DNA of 64,000 bases. Origin: Camillea tinctor (taxonomy: Eukaryota; Ascomycota; Sordariomycetes; Xylariales; Xylariaceae). A program made the translations under genes and the position numbers. The stretch lies in contig MU394124.1 of assembly GCA_022578605.1 (NCBI GenBank), positions 62,001 through 126,000 on the forward strand, given 5' to 3'. Shown here piece by piece: positions 22,055-33,703 of the stretch (position 1 is the first letter of the stretch; each line of letters starts with the position of its first letter). Under the pieces are notes generated by a model. That model saw only the letters and a program-made list of their open reading frames with translations. It was not told where the DNA came from and did no database searches.

Positions 22055-23021
22055 ATGAAACACGCTGGGTACGGATGCTTACACACTCACAGGAAAACAC
22101 AGATTTGATAGCATGGCACGGTACGATGCATATCGTAAAACTAGCCTAGCAAATGACTCACGAATTCGGTTAGACCAGTGGCGCTTTGAAGGGCCACTTT
22201 GGCTCTTATTTGTTTGCTCGTCGGCTTCTATGCTACTTAGATCAATAACACAAGAGCTTGATATATAGCCCCAGCTGAAAGCTCGCACTTGTGACATCCA
22301 CCACCTCCTATACCTCGTACCATTGACCCACTTGGAAACGCATGAGATTACCAGCTTGACCAGGCTCTAATTACCTAGTATCGATACCTTTTAAGTTCAA
22401 TTTATAAACAAGGCACAGTAGTTGGCTCGGCTATGTGCATCCCGAATGCCTCCTAGGCACACCCCAGAACTTGCTTCCATGTGACCCAGCCCTGTACCTA
22501 GCCAATGGGGTGGTGAGTGGCTCTCCCGATATGTAGGTCAATTAACTGGGCTCAACAACATCCTTATTCCACCATCTATGCGCCCAATTGATGAACACTC
22601 GTGCCTCATTGTTATATTCTTTTACGTTTCTGTGCGTCTTAGGCACGAAAATATTTGTCAAATATTTTAAATGTCTCGTGTCACTCGCCCACGTGTCAAA
22701 TTGGGTAAACGTATGTTAACCGTCAGTTTCGCTGATGTATTCATGCTCTCCAAATCCACTCTTCCGGGGACATGTGTACCTATGTCATTTCTTGCGTATC
22801 ATGGTGTTTAAGACTTCTTCTGTAGTCTTCCTATTCTCGTTGCTTGGTTCAGAAAAACAACCACATTCTACATATGAGAATGATCCCTATGACAATTCCA
22901 AGGCTCCGGTGAGTAGGGACATGGCTTAACACAACCCCGTCCTGCTACTCTACGGCTTGTCGACAATTACCCTTTTTGCCGGTCGAAAAAAGCCGAGGGC
23001 TCTTGGCAAGCGAGAGCGGAT
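22055..23021. other. Intergenic region, possible upstream exon near its end
   Basis: No confident gene. 22801-22908 could be a coding exon (MVFKTSSVVFLFSLL...) ending in a GTGAGT donor that might join the small Cys-rich frame at 23022, but the acceptor is ambiguous. Confidence 0.35.
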
Positions 23022-23213
23022 ATGTGCGACTATTTGTTGCTGAAATGGTACTGTGATGAGTGTGGAGCTTGGTATACCAGCGATGAAGTCAAGGTTGAGG
23101 ACTGCGACGCTTTCGAGTCTACTGGCGAGTGCAGCCAAAAGGACATTGTGAGCGAGGAGGAATCTGAAGCTGGCGGTCTTTGCGATGACTGTACCAAGGA
23201 ACACGACGACTAG
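23022..23213 (+). CDS. Small Cys-rich acidic protein, hypothetical
   Basis: A 63-residue frame, MCDYLLLKWYCDECGAWY..., with Cys pairs CDEC, a DC, a GEC and a final CDDC, ending in an acidic tail. The spacing suggests metal binding or disulfides, and short proteins starting M-C-x-Y with later CxxC pairs are common as hypotheticals in Sordariomycetes. An upstream exon at 22801-22908 could add 36 residues if an acceptor at about 22997 is used. The base composition is less AT-rich than the surroundings, which favours a real gene. The function is unknown. Confidence 0.4.
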   Translation: MCDYLLLKWYCDECGAWYTSDEVKVEDCDAFESTGECSQKDIVSEEESEAGGLCDDCTKEHDD

Positions 23214-26200
23214 GCCGATCTGAGAAAAAGCAATCCTAGGGAGTCTCTAGGCTTCGAGATGAGGGAAAGGAGAAGGACGCCAGAATGCTTGTTCGGGCCT
23301 TTGTCGTGGTATCTTAAGGGAAGCATGCTGAGAAATGGCATACAGAATCGACCTGATGATTACAGGTCAGCACAAGCTCCCATCAGTGTTATACTATGGT
23401 ACGTCTATACATATTTATGCGTGTGGTAAGAAACCGCCCTAGAAGACTCTTTGAGCTGGGTTACATAGGATACAGTGCAGTGGACTGTCCAAAAAAAAGT
23501 TTCTTTTGTTTTTTATACGACCCTGGTATATAAAAGTCTCGCGATCATATATTTGTTGTGATGACTAGGAACTGTTGATACCTAGGATCAGTTGCTGAAT
23601 ACTGACCTATGTTTCCCACAGCAGCAGCAACATTTAAAAGATATATAGACATATGACAACAATATAATATGATTATTTTCATCAGTAATAATTTTGCGTT
23701 TTATTTTGTCAAGTTCCGATTTCGTCTAATGGCGTTGGCTTTTTGAAATTTGATATTTGATGTGAGAGTTTGGTGAAGGTTTATTGAGCATGGTGGGGAT
23801 CGAATACATTGTAGAGAATCCGATACTATAGGCTACCCTTCTGGCGTGATGGAATGGGTAGCTTAGGGTTATGATATCTATTGTACCTAGCATAATTCAT
23901 TTGTCACGAGACCAGAACGTATAGTCGTCGATGATATTCGTCTTACTCTTCGTACTTTATGACTCCCCTCTTATTGGTTTAAATACTTAGTATCATGCCT
24001 ACCTAGGTAATTAGATAAATATATGACCGAAAGATACAAACATAACACGCGTCAGCACCTACAGAGTGATAGATCTTAGTTCCTATACAATGAGCCATTC
24101 TAAGTATGAAGGAAAAGCATTGGTTGAACAAAATACAACAATCCACCGATGTAACAATAAGTATTATTATTTAGATATACTCTTCTATGTTAAACGCTGT
24201 GCATAGTATAGGTTAAATAGATCAGGGAATGGTAAGGTTAAGATCTTAGAATCACCAATGCTACATGTGATAAGTAAATATTGCATACAAGGCACTCAGT
24301 GCGATAAATACTAGGAGGCAGTCATGCTTGAAATTAAAAAAAAAATTAAAAATAAAAATAAAAAAAAATACTAACTACCTAGGTAGGTAAGCTAGGTTAG
24401 AACATTTATTCGTTACATAAGAGTTTTTATAGCGTAGAACCATACCAGATATGTCTATTGGTTTCATTTTTTGTGCGTTTCGTTTTATATGGATGATGCA
24501 TCTAGGTACATACAATGGTACGGTCAACATGTATTATGTGTAGTATTGTAGCAACGTAGTTCTAGATGTCAAACAAATACTACCTACCTATTTGTATGTA
24601 TGGTCTTATTGATATGTACCTAATGGTAGAGGTATGCATGACTTAGTAATCAATTGTTGAAAAACCAACTTCTACCATGGCACTTACGAATATCTAGTAT
24701 TTTATCTATTCACGAGTCAACCAGATACCGTGAAACATACATAATTTAACATCAAATACATGCAGGGAGGAGCTTATTTATGTCTCTGCCGATACTGCGG
24801 GTTTCTTTATTTAGTAGAACTGCTCTTATAGCCCTGAAGTTCTGAACATAGCATAATAGCTGACATAGTACATGCATTTCTTGCTACAACTTAAACTAAT
24901 TATCCACCAAATTCATATTAGTGTTTGCTATGATATCTTGATAATATATTTGTTTTATCACGCAGTTACCTTGGGGTGAACTACAACGGCAGCCACACAG
25001 GAAATGAACATTCATTTTATATTAACTGCCACATTATCCTCCAAGGATTAGGGTGTTGGGATTTAGGGATTATCAATTTCTCCTCCAGGGACTCTTAAAC
25101 CTGTCATACATGAGTACCTAGTTTACTATGCTTGTAAGTATGACAGTAAGAAAAATAAATGGACGAGATTGCCGTGTTGCTGGCTAGGTTAGGTATTGGT
25201 TCCATATATAGCTCTCCGGGTCACTATTATTTTATGAGTAGCCTAATATTATTCATGCAATTCGATAATTGAGGTTAACAATATCCATCATGTCATCTCC
25301 ATGTTTATATGTACCTATGTACCTAGGTTGGTAGATGAAATAGTAAAAAACCGGAAGAAAAATTATTCCTCGATTGGTGCTTGGATGTGTAGGAGAGATA
25401 TGGAGGATCCATTTTTGGAGGATCATTTTGAACGACTTCGCCAAATCAACTACCAGCCCCTGAATCCCGACGGTACGGTCTACTACGCCGACAACCGGAA
25501 CACCATCGGTACCACTGCGTTGGATACACCTAGACGGAGCGACTAATGTATGGGATTATCTAGGTACCTCATTGGCAGTTTATACAGGTAATTCTGAGGT
25601 AGGAAGATATGGGGCGTACCTTGACAGGGTCCACCACTGATGAGGTTAGCTGTTAACCAGCGTGGTGTGGATTGTATCTTGAAAACGATGAATATATGCG
25701 TGTAAGTATACTTTGGCGGCTTGAATAAGGCTGGCGTCCACATGTAATCCTGTAAGTGTATGCAGCCGTAAGCATACAAAGGTAAAAATGTGACGATCAT
25801 GACTTCAAGAGCCGACAGCCGAAAGTCTGTGTCTCTAATCGTCGGCGAGCGTAGGAAGTCGGGATGATACAATTAGAGGGCTAATGACATAATCCCGGAG
25901 GAGGAGGAGCTGAAAACCAATTAGAACTGATCTACAGCACGCAATTGGACTCTATGTCCTGAAATAGATTAGTGAGGGGTTATCTCATCGCGGGGCAAAC
26001 ATCCTATTTTCTTTCTGTTCTTCGTTGTTCTATACTAGACGACCAGCTACCTAACCTTAATGTCTCTGCCACCAAGTACCACTACCTAGTACCTAGCAGC
26101 TAAAGTACACGGCATATTAGGTTACCATGTAGGTATGGAAGATCGCACAGCATCGCAGCTTAGAATTGCGTATAGCAAACCTACCTACCTAGGTAACCAT

Positions 26201-26637
26201 CTCAATCACACCTGTCTTATCTAGGGTTGATAGGCGACCTAAAAGAAAGGGGATTTGTGTGCGTATATGTGTCACCGATCGAAGGTTAACATTAAACTTG
26301 GCGTGATGGAGGATGGGGAATGGTGGATAAGGAGACCTAGAGGAGGGGTCGAACTAGGAGTGAATATCTATTGATAATAATCATCACGCACAAAGATCGC
26401 GCCATACCTCGTTCCTTGTCTACCTACCAACGGGGTGCCGATAGGAACCTTGGAAGCTAAGGAGGTAAAGCGATAAATAAACACCTTACCCCCTCTCTCT
26501 CCCTCTTCGACTCTCATTCGATTCTCACCTCGCACCATCATCATCAATACCATCACCATCTCCCCCCCAGTTACACTTACACAACTCGACCACATAAACA
26601 AGTCATATAAGCAGTCCACAGCAACTACTCCCTCATA
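23214..26637. other. Gene-poor AT-rich region
   Basis: About 3.4 kb with strong AT bias, A-rich runs (24330-24370) and CCTAGGTA palindromes (24000, 24380, 25318, 26185). The only coding-like patch is 25400-25546, a 48-codon frame of more balanced composition. It may be a relic and is not called. Confidence 0.5.
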
Positions 26638-27484
26638 ATGGCTGACACCCGACCTGCTCCGTAAGTGTTACCCTGCCGAATTTTAATGATCTCATGGGTA
26701 CGAAGAACGACAACTGATCCGCGCATGCGCATCATAGTCTTCGCCTAGGCAGCATTGCCCCCAACTTCCAGGCCGAGACTACCAACGGTCCCATCGACTT
26801 CCATGAGTTCATCGGTGACAAGTGGGTTGTCCTCTTCTCCCACCCTGAGGACTTCACCCCCGTTTGCACCACCGAACTGGGCGCTTTCGCCAAGCTTGAG
26901 CCCGAATTCGCCAAGCGCGGTGTCAAGCTGATCGGTCTCTCTGCCAACACCGTCGGCAGCCATGAGGGCTGGATCAAGGACATCGATGAGGTCACAGGCG
27001 GCAAAGTCGCTTTCCCCATAATTGCCGACAAGGAGCGCAAGGTCGCCTACCTGTACGACATGTAAGTAACCTATACATGCTTCTGTTACCTTCCTTATTC
27101 TTAGTCGATCGCCTGGTCCGACCTAACTAACACGTTTGTTGTAGGCTCGACTACCAAGATACTACTAATGTTGATGAGAAGGGCATTGCCTTCACCATCC
27201 GATCCGTCTTCGTCATCGACCCTAAGAAGACCATTCGGACCATCCTGTCGTACCCTGCCTCGACCGGCCGTAATTCGGCCGAGGTTCTACGTATCGTTGA
27301 CTCTCTCCAGACGGGTGACAAGCACAAGGTCACCACTCCAATTAACTGGGTCCCTGGCGACGATGTCATCGTCCACCCCAGCGTTAAGAATGACCAGGCC
27401 AAGGAACTATTCCCCGATTTCCGAATTGTTAAGCCCTACCTCCGATTTACTCCTCTGCCTAAGGACAAGGCTACTGTTGCATAA
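26638..27484 (+). CDS. 1-Cys peroxiredoxin (Prx6 type)
   Basis: Thiol peroxidase reducing hydrogen peroxide and lipid peroxides. Three exons (26638-26660, 26738-27061, 27145-27484) give 228 residues. The peroxidatic Cys51 lies in HPEDFTPVCTTEL. There is no other Cys in the protein, so it is a true 1-Cys enzyme that needs an external reductant. The Prx6-type C-terminal arm is present (TPINWVPGDDVIVHPSVKN, then LPDFR-like and YLRFTPLPK). No mitochondrial presequence is seen (MADTRPAPLRLGSIAPNF), so a cytosolic location is likely. The short first exon of 23 nt and the strong donors GTAAGT are well supported. Confidence 0.95.
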
Positions 27485-27588
27485 ATAGAGAGACGATATT
27501 ATAGTCGTGCTAGAGAAGCTGCGCTAAGATCAATAAGGGAAAAAGGATAGCGGGCGTATACCACCGAAATTCGGAGGGGGGAATGGCG

Positions 27589-27615
27589 CGAAACGAAACG
27601 AAACGAAACGAAACG
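27589..27615 (+). repeat. AAACG microsatellite
   Basis: Five tandem AAACG units preceded by CG, about 100 bp downstream of the peroxiredoxin stop codon. Confidence 0.95.
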
Positions 27616-30422
27616 TATCGGGTTGAATATGTCCAAGGATATATGGGTGGGAATAATCGCTGATAGCTATATCGCCTACCTAGGTAGTTATTAGTATGTA
27701 CGATCTAGTTAAAGATGAACAAACCTCATGAGGTGAATAGCAGTAGGTTGACGACATGAAATGGTTATTAGTACATTGCCGTGTGTGCGTTTTACTTTCC
27801 TATAAACGTTTATATGGCATCCAGTCGCTATTTTGGATGGATAAGAGCCCTTCCCGGTTATATTAGGTTTTGTCTGCATTTGTCTCTGTATTCTGCGCAG
27901 CCAAAAAGAAGTGGTACCAACGTAACCTATACCCAATGGGTCTGGGTTATTCACACACCAATCTACATTAGGCGAGGGGTTGATAGTACCTACATAATGT
28001 AGCAGTGTAGGTACGACATACTACTACATATAGGTACCTACACTAGTCAATCCATACATAGGCTGCCTGCGGACAACAATGCAGAGAGAGATAGGTATTT
28101 GCATAGCAGCCTTATGCACATCAACTAGGTAGGTAGACAGCGGCATCTACCTACCCAGCTACCTTACCCCTGAGATGCCTTTGGTACCTACCTAATGTAC
28201 AACCTATTAGGGGTAAGTTTTTTCAATTGGCTAAGTACCTCCAAAAAGCACGGCTCGCAAAGGGGCCTGGTTTAAATGGAGTATGGCTTGTGCAAGTGCT
28301 CTGAAAACCAGATGTATCTTTTCTAGCCCTTGCAAAACTACGCCTATTTCAGTATGGCGAGGTGGCTGATGCCCGCCACAGATACCTGACAGGGGGGAAA
28401 AAAAATACGCCCTATACGATGTAACCTAGGTGCACGTGGAGACTGGGTATTTGCCTCGGGTTGGACCGCCTTACCAGGTATACTTGGCACTTTAGATGTA
28501 GCATAGGAGATCGAACATTCTTTAGAAAGTATGGAATTTTTCTTTTCGCCAATTTCCGCAATCCTGGTGGATTCTGTACCCAAATCATCTCTCGGCTTTT
28601 GCGTGAATTTGGGTCAGGGCCTGCATCTGAGACGGCATAAGATGACCACATGGTAGCGCACTAAAGCGTTAACCCCCTGCAGAAAACAACGTGGTTTATC
28701 CCGGATTAGAGGATATTGGCAATGTGGTTTTTTCGATGATGGCGTTAGGAGCACCAATACAACCAGAAATGTTGTTTATCAGGAGGCAGGAAACTACAGA
28801 CTTTATATATAGTAGGTATGAATAGGACTTGAACATAGGCACTGAGTATACCTACCTACTAGGTAGTGTAGGTACTACATGTAAATCAGACGAAATAATA
28901 CATAGACGTAAGTACATAGGTATATTGTGGTACGCTACTGTTTAGTAAGTTATATATATGCTTAGTATGGACCTAACCTGGTATTATGTACGGTTCGTCC
29001 CATCTTAATTACATAGATCAGCTCAACCGCAGGCAAAGCACTTTACCTACTGCGGATAACGTAGTGTACATGTACCTAGGTGCTCCGTACCTAGTGTTGT
29101 ACAGTACGGAGGGAGCCTAAGGGGATTTAGGCAGGCACGTTCTTTTACACATGCAATATGGGTCGTCATAATCGCCATGCCAACTTTCTACTACGTCCAT
29201 ACATACATAGGTGGAAAATGCATAAAGGAACAGCAGTCAAAATCCTAGGTTAGGACTTTACGATTGAGTAAGGTAGGGAACCAACCTAACCTAGGTTAAT
29301 GAATTAGATGCGCTGATTATTTTCCTAATTGCATGCAGCATAGATAATTAACATGATTGATAGTTACATACTTGCGTGTATTATCCCTATTTGTATATGC
29401 ATACATGCATATAAACATAAATATGCTTATATGTACGGAGTATATATACTGGAAACTTCTTGGAAGGTAATCAAAGAAACAAATCGGGTGAGCTAGCCCT
29501 TAAAGGGCTAAGTGCTGTAGTGTAAAGGGGTAGAATGCAGCATGGCCCGAGCGGGAGGAAGGGGGGGGAGGGGGTGGTTAAGAAATAAAACAAGGCGAAC
29601 TCCTGAGGGACCCCCAAAAATTGGGGCCTCTTCTTCGAAATCCCCTATCGGCGCTTCACCTCCTCCCCACATCTCAGGAGTTAAACTCCATTCCTATTCC
29701 TTGCTCCCATTCCTCACCTCTGAGTTGGCACACCCTCGTCCCGCCCTTTTCCCTCTACACTAGATACACTACCGGAATCATCTAGGTTACCTGGTTCCTC
29801 AGTCCTTGATCAGTCACGGGCGGAGAGAATAAAGACAAGTCTATGTGAATCGGGCACGTCCAAAAACCACAAAAAGGGGATCCATACCTCCCACATCGAA
29901 AGACACGAGGGAAGACAGGCGACGTGTTTCCGCTGCTTCAGACCGCAGCGCCAAAAATTAAAATTGTCTACTGCGACCTAGATGACCAAGGGTCTTCTGC
30001 TACATAGGCGAAGGTACGTTATATCTCTTGAACAGAAAGAAAAAAATAAACTACCATAATCGAGCATGTCTATTCGTATGAACACACCCCCCTCTCCCCC
30101 CCCCTGGTCTATCCTTCTGGAATCTTTGAGCCGCCTAGTTCTGCGCACCCATCGTGTGTGTTCTCTCGTGTCTTTTGTTTCATGGGGGCGAGGCGAACAT
30201 CCGAGTCCCCTAGTAGAGTCACACTCGGGCCCTGCTCCCCGCCCACGGTACACACGGCCTATGGCCTTACCAGTCACAGCCTACTTTCTCCCGACCATCT
30301 GGCACTACATCTGATCTGATCCGTCTCTCCGTCCGCACATCCGTTCCTCTCACTCTCCTGTCCACTCGAGTCTAGCCTTTCTATCCTCGCCCATTAGATA
30401 GAGAAAAGAAGACAAGAAAGCG

Positions 30423-30480
30423 CGTGTGTTTGTGTTTGTGTGTGTGCGTGTGTGCGTGTGTGCGTGCGTGCGTGTGTGTA
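30423..30480 (+). repeat. GTGT/GTGC microsatellite in the 5' region of the kelch gene
   Basis: Imperfect dinucleotide repeat of GT with GC and GCGT interruptions, ending about 40 bp before the ATG at 30521, so it is probably transcribed in the 5' UTR. Confidence 0.9.
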
Positions 30481-30520
30481 CGAGTGTGCAAGTGCGCATG
30501 CGAGGAAGAGGGCGACAAAT

Positions 30521-33500
30521 ATGTCGGCACCTGAGCTAACCTCGGGTCAAGCAGCCCGTCGAGATAGTTGGCAGGCCGCCGACGACTTTCAGGTCTCACG
30601 ACTCGAAGACGATCGACCCGTCCCTCCCTCGAAATTCTCTACCGACATCTTTTCTGACGTCTACCGAGGAATCAAGAAGGCGATCCCATCCCGCGAAGAC
30701 TCTTTCAGACTACACGGCACCAGGACACCGTCGAGACTGGCCCTCAAAGCCTTCACTACCAATTCGAGTCCGCCAGCACTCAATACGGCGCCACTTCCCC
30801 CGAGCCAGCAGTCACCGCCGCAACATGGTCGGAACTTGAGCTTACAACATAGCCTTGAGAAACCGCTCCCAGCCCCACCGCCGCCCACACTCTCCCCTTC
30901 GAGCCCTCTAACTCCCTTGGCACCAACCCCTGAAGTACCAAGCAGTCTCGGCGCGGTCATCGCGAGTATACCTGAATTAGAAGTAGTCGTGGAAAACCAG
31001 CCAACCACGATGGATTCTGCCCCGTTGAACTCTTCCGCCCAAATGTACGGGGCCGGCCACGATATGAGCAGCAGCCAGACTAGTGTATCGAGCTCATCTA
31101 GGACGACCGATGGAGATGGCCAAAGAGATAATTTGACTCCACGTAGCAACGGGCCGCTCTCGGCAGGTCCTTCTCCGCCCGTTGTCTCGGCAGCCAGGAC
31201 ACAAGCTGCCGGCACCGCCGTTGGCACTCCCTCGACTTCGGGTTCATCCGCTCACCTATCGGGTTTGATGTGTAATGTTCATCGGACAACTGGTCGTGAA
31301 CCTCATCCATTAGTGGGAGCAACAACGACGATATTGGGGGACAAACTGTATGTATTTGGCGGACGAATTATATCACGCAGTCGCCCTGCTCCTCTCACCT
31401 CCGACTTGTACGAATTGGACCTCATCAGACGACATTGGTCCAAGGTTGAGACGACCGGCGACATCCCCCCTCCACGCTACTTTCACTCGATGTGTGCCTT
31501 GGGAGACACGAAAATGGTCTGTTATGGGGGTATGTCACCGACTAGCAGTGGCCAGCCAGCCTCGGCTTCTCCGGATCAACAGCCTGAAGTGACGGTCATG
31601 TCTGATATATACATATATGACGTCTTGACGAAGAAGTGGACTTACATCCCTTCCACGGATGCACCCCAAGGGCGATATGCTCACTGTGCTTGCATCCTAC
31701 CCTCCTCCGCGATATTCTCGTCCCACAAAGCCCCCCTGTCCGCTCTTCAGCACAACCCGTCTAGTGGCAATGCCAATGAGGGTAGAATTGGCATCAACAT
31801 TGACGGCACAGGAGGAGCTGAGATGATTGTGGTCGGTGGGCAGGACGGGGCGAATCACTACATTGAGCAGATTAGTGTTTTCAATCTTCGCAGCTTGAAA
31901 TGGACCTCGACACAGTCCCTAGGGAAATCATGTGGCGCATATCGTAGCGTGGTGGCACCTCTACCGCCGTCCGTAACCTCTAAGCTTGGAAAATCTAGTG
32001 TTGCCGCTGCCCGCCAAGAGAGCGGTATCAGCCAAGAAGCGAAAGAACCTGGTTCATCGATGCTCATCTATTCGAACTACAACTTTTTAGATGTTAAACT
32101 AGAGCTCCAGATACGTGGGTCGGATGGCTCATTAGCAGAGAGGCCGATGTCTGGGTCTTATTCACCCCCTGGGCTACGATTTCCTAATGGTGGTGTTATA
32201 GACACACACTTCGTTGTTAGCGGAACGTACCTCACAAGCTCTAAGCAGGAATACGCTCTGTGGGCATTAGATTTAAGAAATTTGACGTGGGCACGCATCG
32301 ACGCTGGCGGCAGTGTTTTCAGCCAGGGTAGCTGGAACCGCGGTGTTCTTTGGAATAGAAGGAACACATTTGTGATCTTGGGCAATCGTAAACGCAGCCT
32401 CGTGGACGACTATAATCACCGTCGGATTAATTTTTCGAATGTGTGTATGGTTGAATTAGAGGCTTTCGGCTTCTACGACAATCCTCGCAAGGCGGCTCCT
32501 ATGTCGGGATTTGTGTCAGCTAGTAGCCCTTTTATGGCACCTGGCCTCAGCATAGCAAAGAAAGCTGGCTGGACAGCGGGAGGCAGATTCCATTCCCGGG
32601 CCGCCGAGGAATTGGGAGAGAAGGCCTTGGCGCTACGAGAGTTAGCAGACATGGACATTTTATGCATCGGGGGAGAACGGATACCAATCAATTCGAGAAT
32701 CGTTGGGCGAAGATGGGGACCTTATTTCGTCCAGCTATTGCGCGAAGGTGCCGCTACACAAGATGGTAGCGATTCTGCAACTTTAAGGACGGGGATGTCG
32801 AGCCAAGCTGGTACACGTATGTCCACAATCACCATTACCCAGTCAAACAGGAATACTGGCGATAGCAGCCTATCAACAGCAACCACGGTTGGTAACCCTT
32901 CGTCGTTCGGGTCCATGAAAGCACCTGGTTCAACAAGCACATTAGTTTCGGGCAGCGGCGGTCCAGGGGATACTAATGCTATCAACGCAACACCCACACC
33001 CGCATCTTTGCCACCGAACTCACGACCAAGATGCTTGTATCTCCCACATACTTGTCTCACGATCCAAGCCCTCTTACACTTTTTGTACACATCATCTCTA
33101 CCCCCATCATCCTCACCCTTATGTACGCCACAAATCCTTTGCTCGCTCCTGCAAATTGCACGGCCATACAAAATCGACGGACTGCTCGAAGCCGTGGTTG
33201 AGCGATTGCATGCGCTTCTCGACTCGCGAAACGCAGCTGCCGTTTTTAATGCAACGGCTATGGCCGCAGGCGGCGGACGGGGAATCGATGGTACTATGAA
33301 CCCTAACTTCATCACAGCAGACTCACCGCTTTCAGCTGGAGCAGGAGGCGAACGGTCTATGTCGATATCTCATCCAGGCGTGGACGAGGCAACAGGTACG
33401 ATGAATGGCCTCCGGATTAACACCAGCGTGCCAGGACACAGGCCGGGGAGTGAAGAATTAAGCGCTACCACGAGTGTTTCCGGTAGTGAGTGGAGCAGCG

Positions 33501-33703
33501 AGCTCGGCGATAGCGAACGAGGAACTACCAAGGAGGTTTGGAGCGGAGAACTGAGCAGCGTCATCGGGCTACAAAAGCGCGGGCTAAGAGGGCTGATGGA
33601 AGGTAGACGAATGCGAGCCACGGTAGACCGTGAGCGGGACGGGGCACGGACCGAGAGAGAACGATACGGATCACGAGTTGGGCTTGGAATTGCTGGATCT
33701 TAG
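30521..33703 (+). CDS. Kelch-repeat/BTB regulator, Mds3/Pmd1/Ral2-like
   Basis: Single exon, 1060 residues. A Ser/Pro-rich N terminus (about 1-240) leads to the conserved block CNVHRTTGREPHPLVGATTT and kelch repeats: LYVFGGRI, LYELDLIRRHW, PPPRYFHSMCALGD, MVCYGGM, IYIYDVLTKKWTYI, RYAHCACI, MIVVGGQDG. The C-terminal half holds the conserved ELADMDILCIGGERIPINSRI and a split BTB-like region (LPHTCLTIQALLHFLYT and LCSLLQIARPYKIDGLLEAVVERLH). This architecture matches fungal proteins annotated as negative regulators of sporulation (Mds3/Pmd1) or Ral2, which act in TOR, pH or Ras signalling; the assignment is by family resemblance. ATG at 30521 is preferred because the frame upstream is only translated microsatellite. 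Confidence 0.82.
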   Translation: MSAPELTSGQAARRDSWQAADDFQVSRLEDDRPVPPSKFSTDIFSDVYRGIKKAIPSREDSFRLHGTRTPSRLALKAFTTNSSPPALNTAPLPPSQQSPPQHGRNLSLQHSLEKPLPAPPPPTLSPSSPLTPLAPTPEVPSSLGAVIASIPELEVVVENQPTTMDSAPLNSSAQMYGAGHDMSSSQTSVSSSSRTTDGDGQRDNLTPRSNGPLSAGPSPPVVSAARTQAAGTAVGTPSTSGSSAHLSGLMCNVHRTTGREPHPLVGATTTILGDKLYVFGGRIISRSRPAPLTSDLYELDLIRRHWSKVETTGDIPPPRYFHSMCALGDTKMVCYGGMSPTSSGQPASASPDQQPEVTVMSDIYIYDVLTKKWTYIPSTDAPQGRYAHCACILPSSAIFSSHKAPLSALQHNPSSGNANEGRIGINIDGTGGAEMIVVGGQDGANHYIEQISVFNLRSLKWTSTQSLGKSCGAYRSVVAPLPPSVTSKLGKSSVAAARQESGISQEAKEPGSSMLIYSNYNFLDVKLELQIRGSDGSLAERPMSGSYSPPGLRFPNGGVIDTHFVVSGTYLTSSKQEYALWALDLRNLTWARIDAGGSVFSQGSWNRGVLWNRRNTFVILGNRKRSLVDDYNHRRINFSNVCMVELEAFGFYDNPRKAAPMSGFVSASSPFMAPGLSIAKKAGWTAGGRFHSRAAEELGEKALALRELADMDILCIGGERIPINSRIVGRRWGPYFVQLLREGAATQDGSDSATLRTGMSSQAGTRMSTITITQSNRNTGDSSLSTATTVGNPSSFGSMKAPGSTSTLVSGSGGPGDTNAINATPTPASLPPNSRPRCLYLPHTCLTIQALLHFLYTSSLPPSSSPLCTPQILCSLLQIARPYKIDGLLEAVVERLHALLDSRNAAAVFNATAMAAGGGRGIDGTMNPNFITADSPLSAGAGGERSMSISHPGVDEATGTMNGLRINTSVPGHRPGSEELSATTSVSGSEWSSELGDSERGTTKEVWSGELSSVIGLQKRGLRGLMEGRRMRATVDRERDGARTERERYGSRVGLGIAGS

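Larger units (their letters stand above)
27485..30520. other. Gene-poor region with microsatellites
   Basis: About 3 kb without a supported gene. It holds an AAACG pentanucleotide repeat (27589-27615), many TAGGTAGGTA/CCTAGGTA motifs (28010-28210, 28850-29110) and a TG-rich microsatellite just before the kelch gene. A frame at 29542-29763 is low complexity and not credible. Confidence 0.5.

Noticed and set aside
29542..29763. 73-codon frame upstream of the kelch gene
   Set aside because: Low-complexity Gly/Arg/Pro sequence with no motif; likely chance in GC-rich DNA.
30440..30520. N-terminal extension of the kelch protein
   Set aside because: It is only the GT/GTGC microsatellite translated (MCACVRVCVRACV), with no ATG at the frame start; ATG at 30521 is better.
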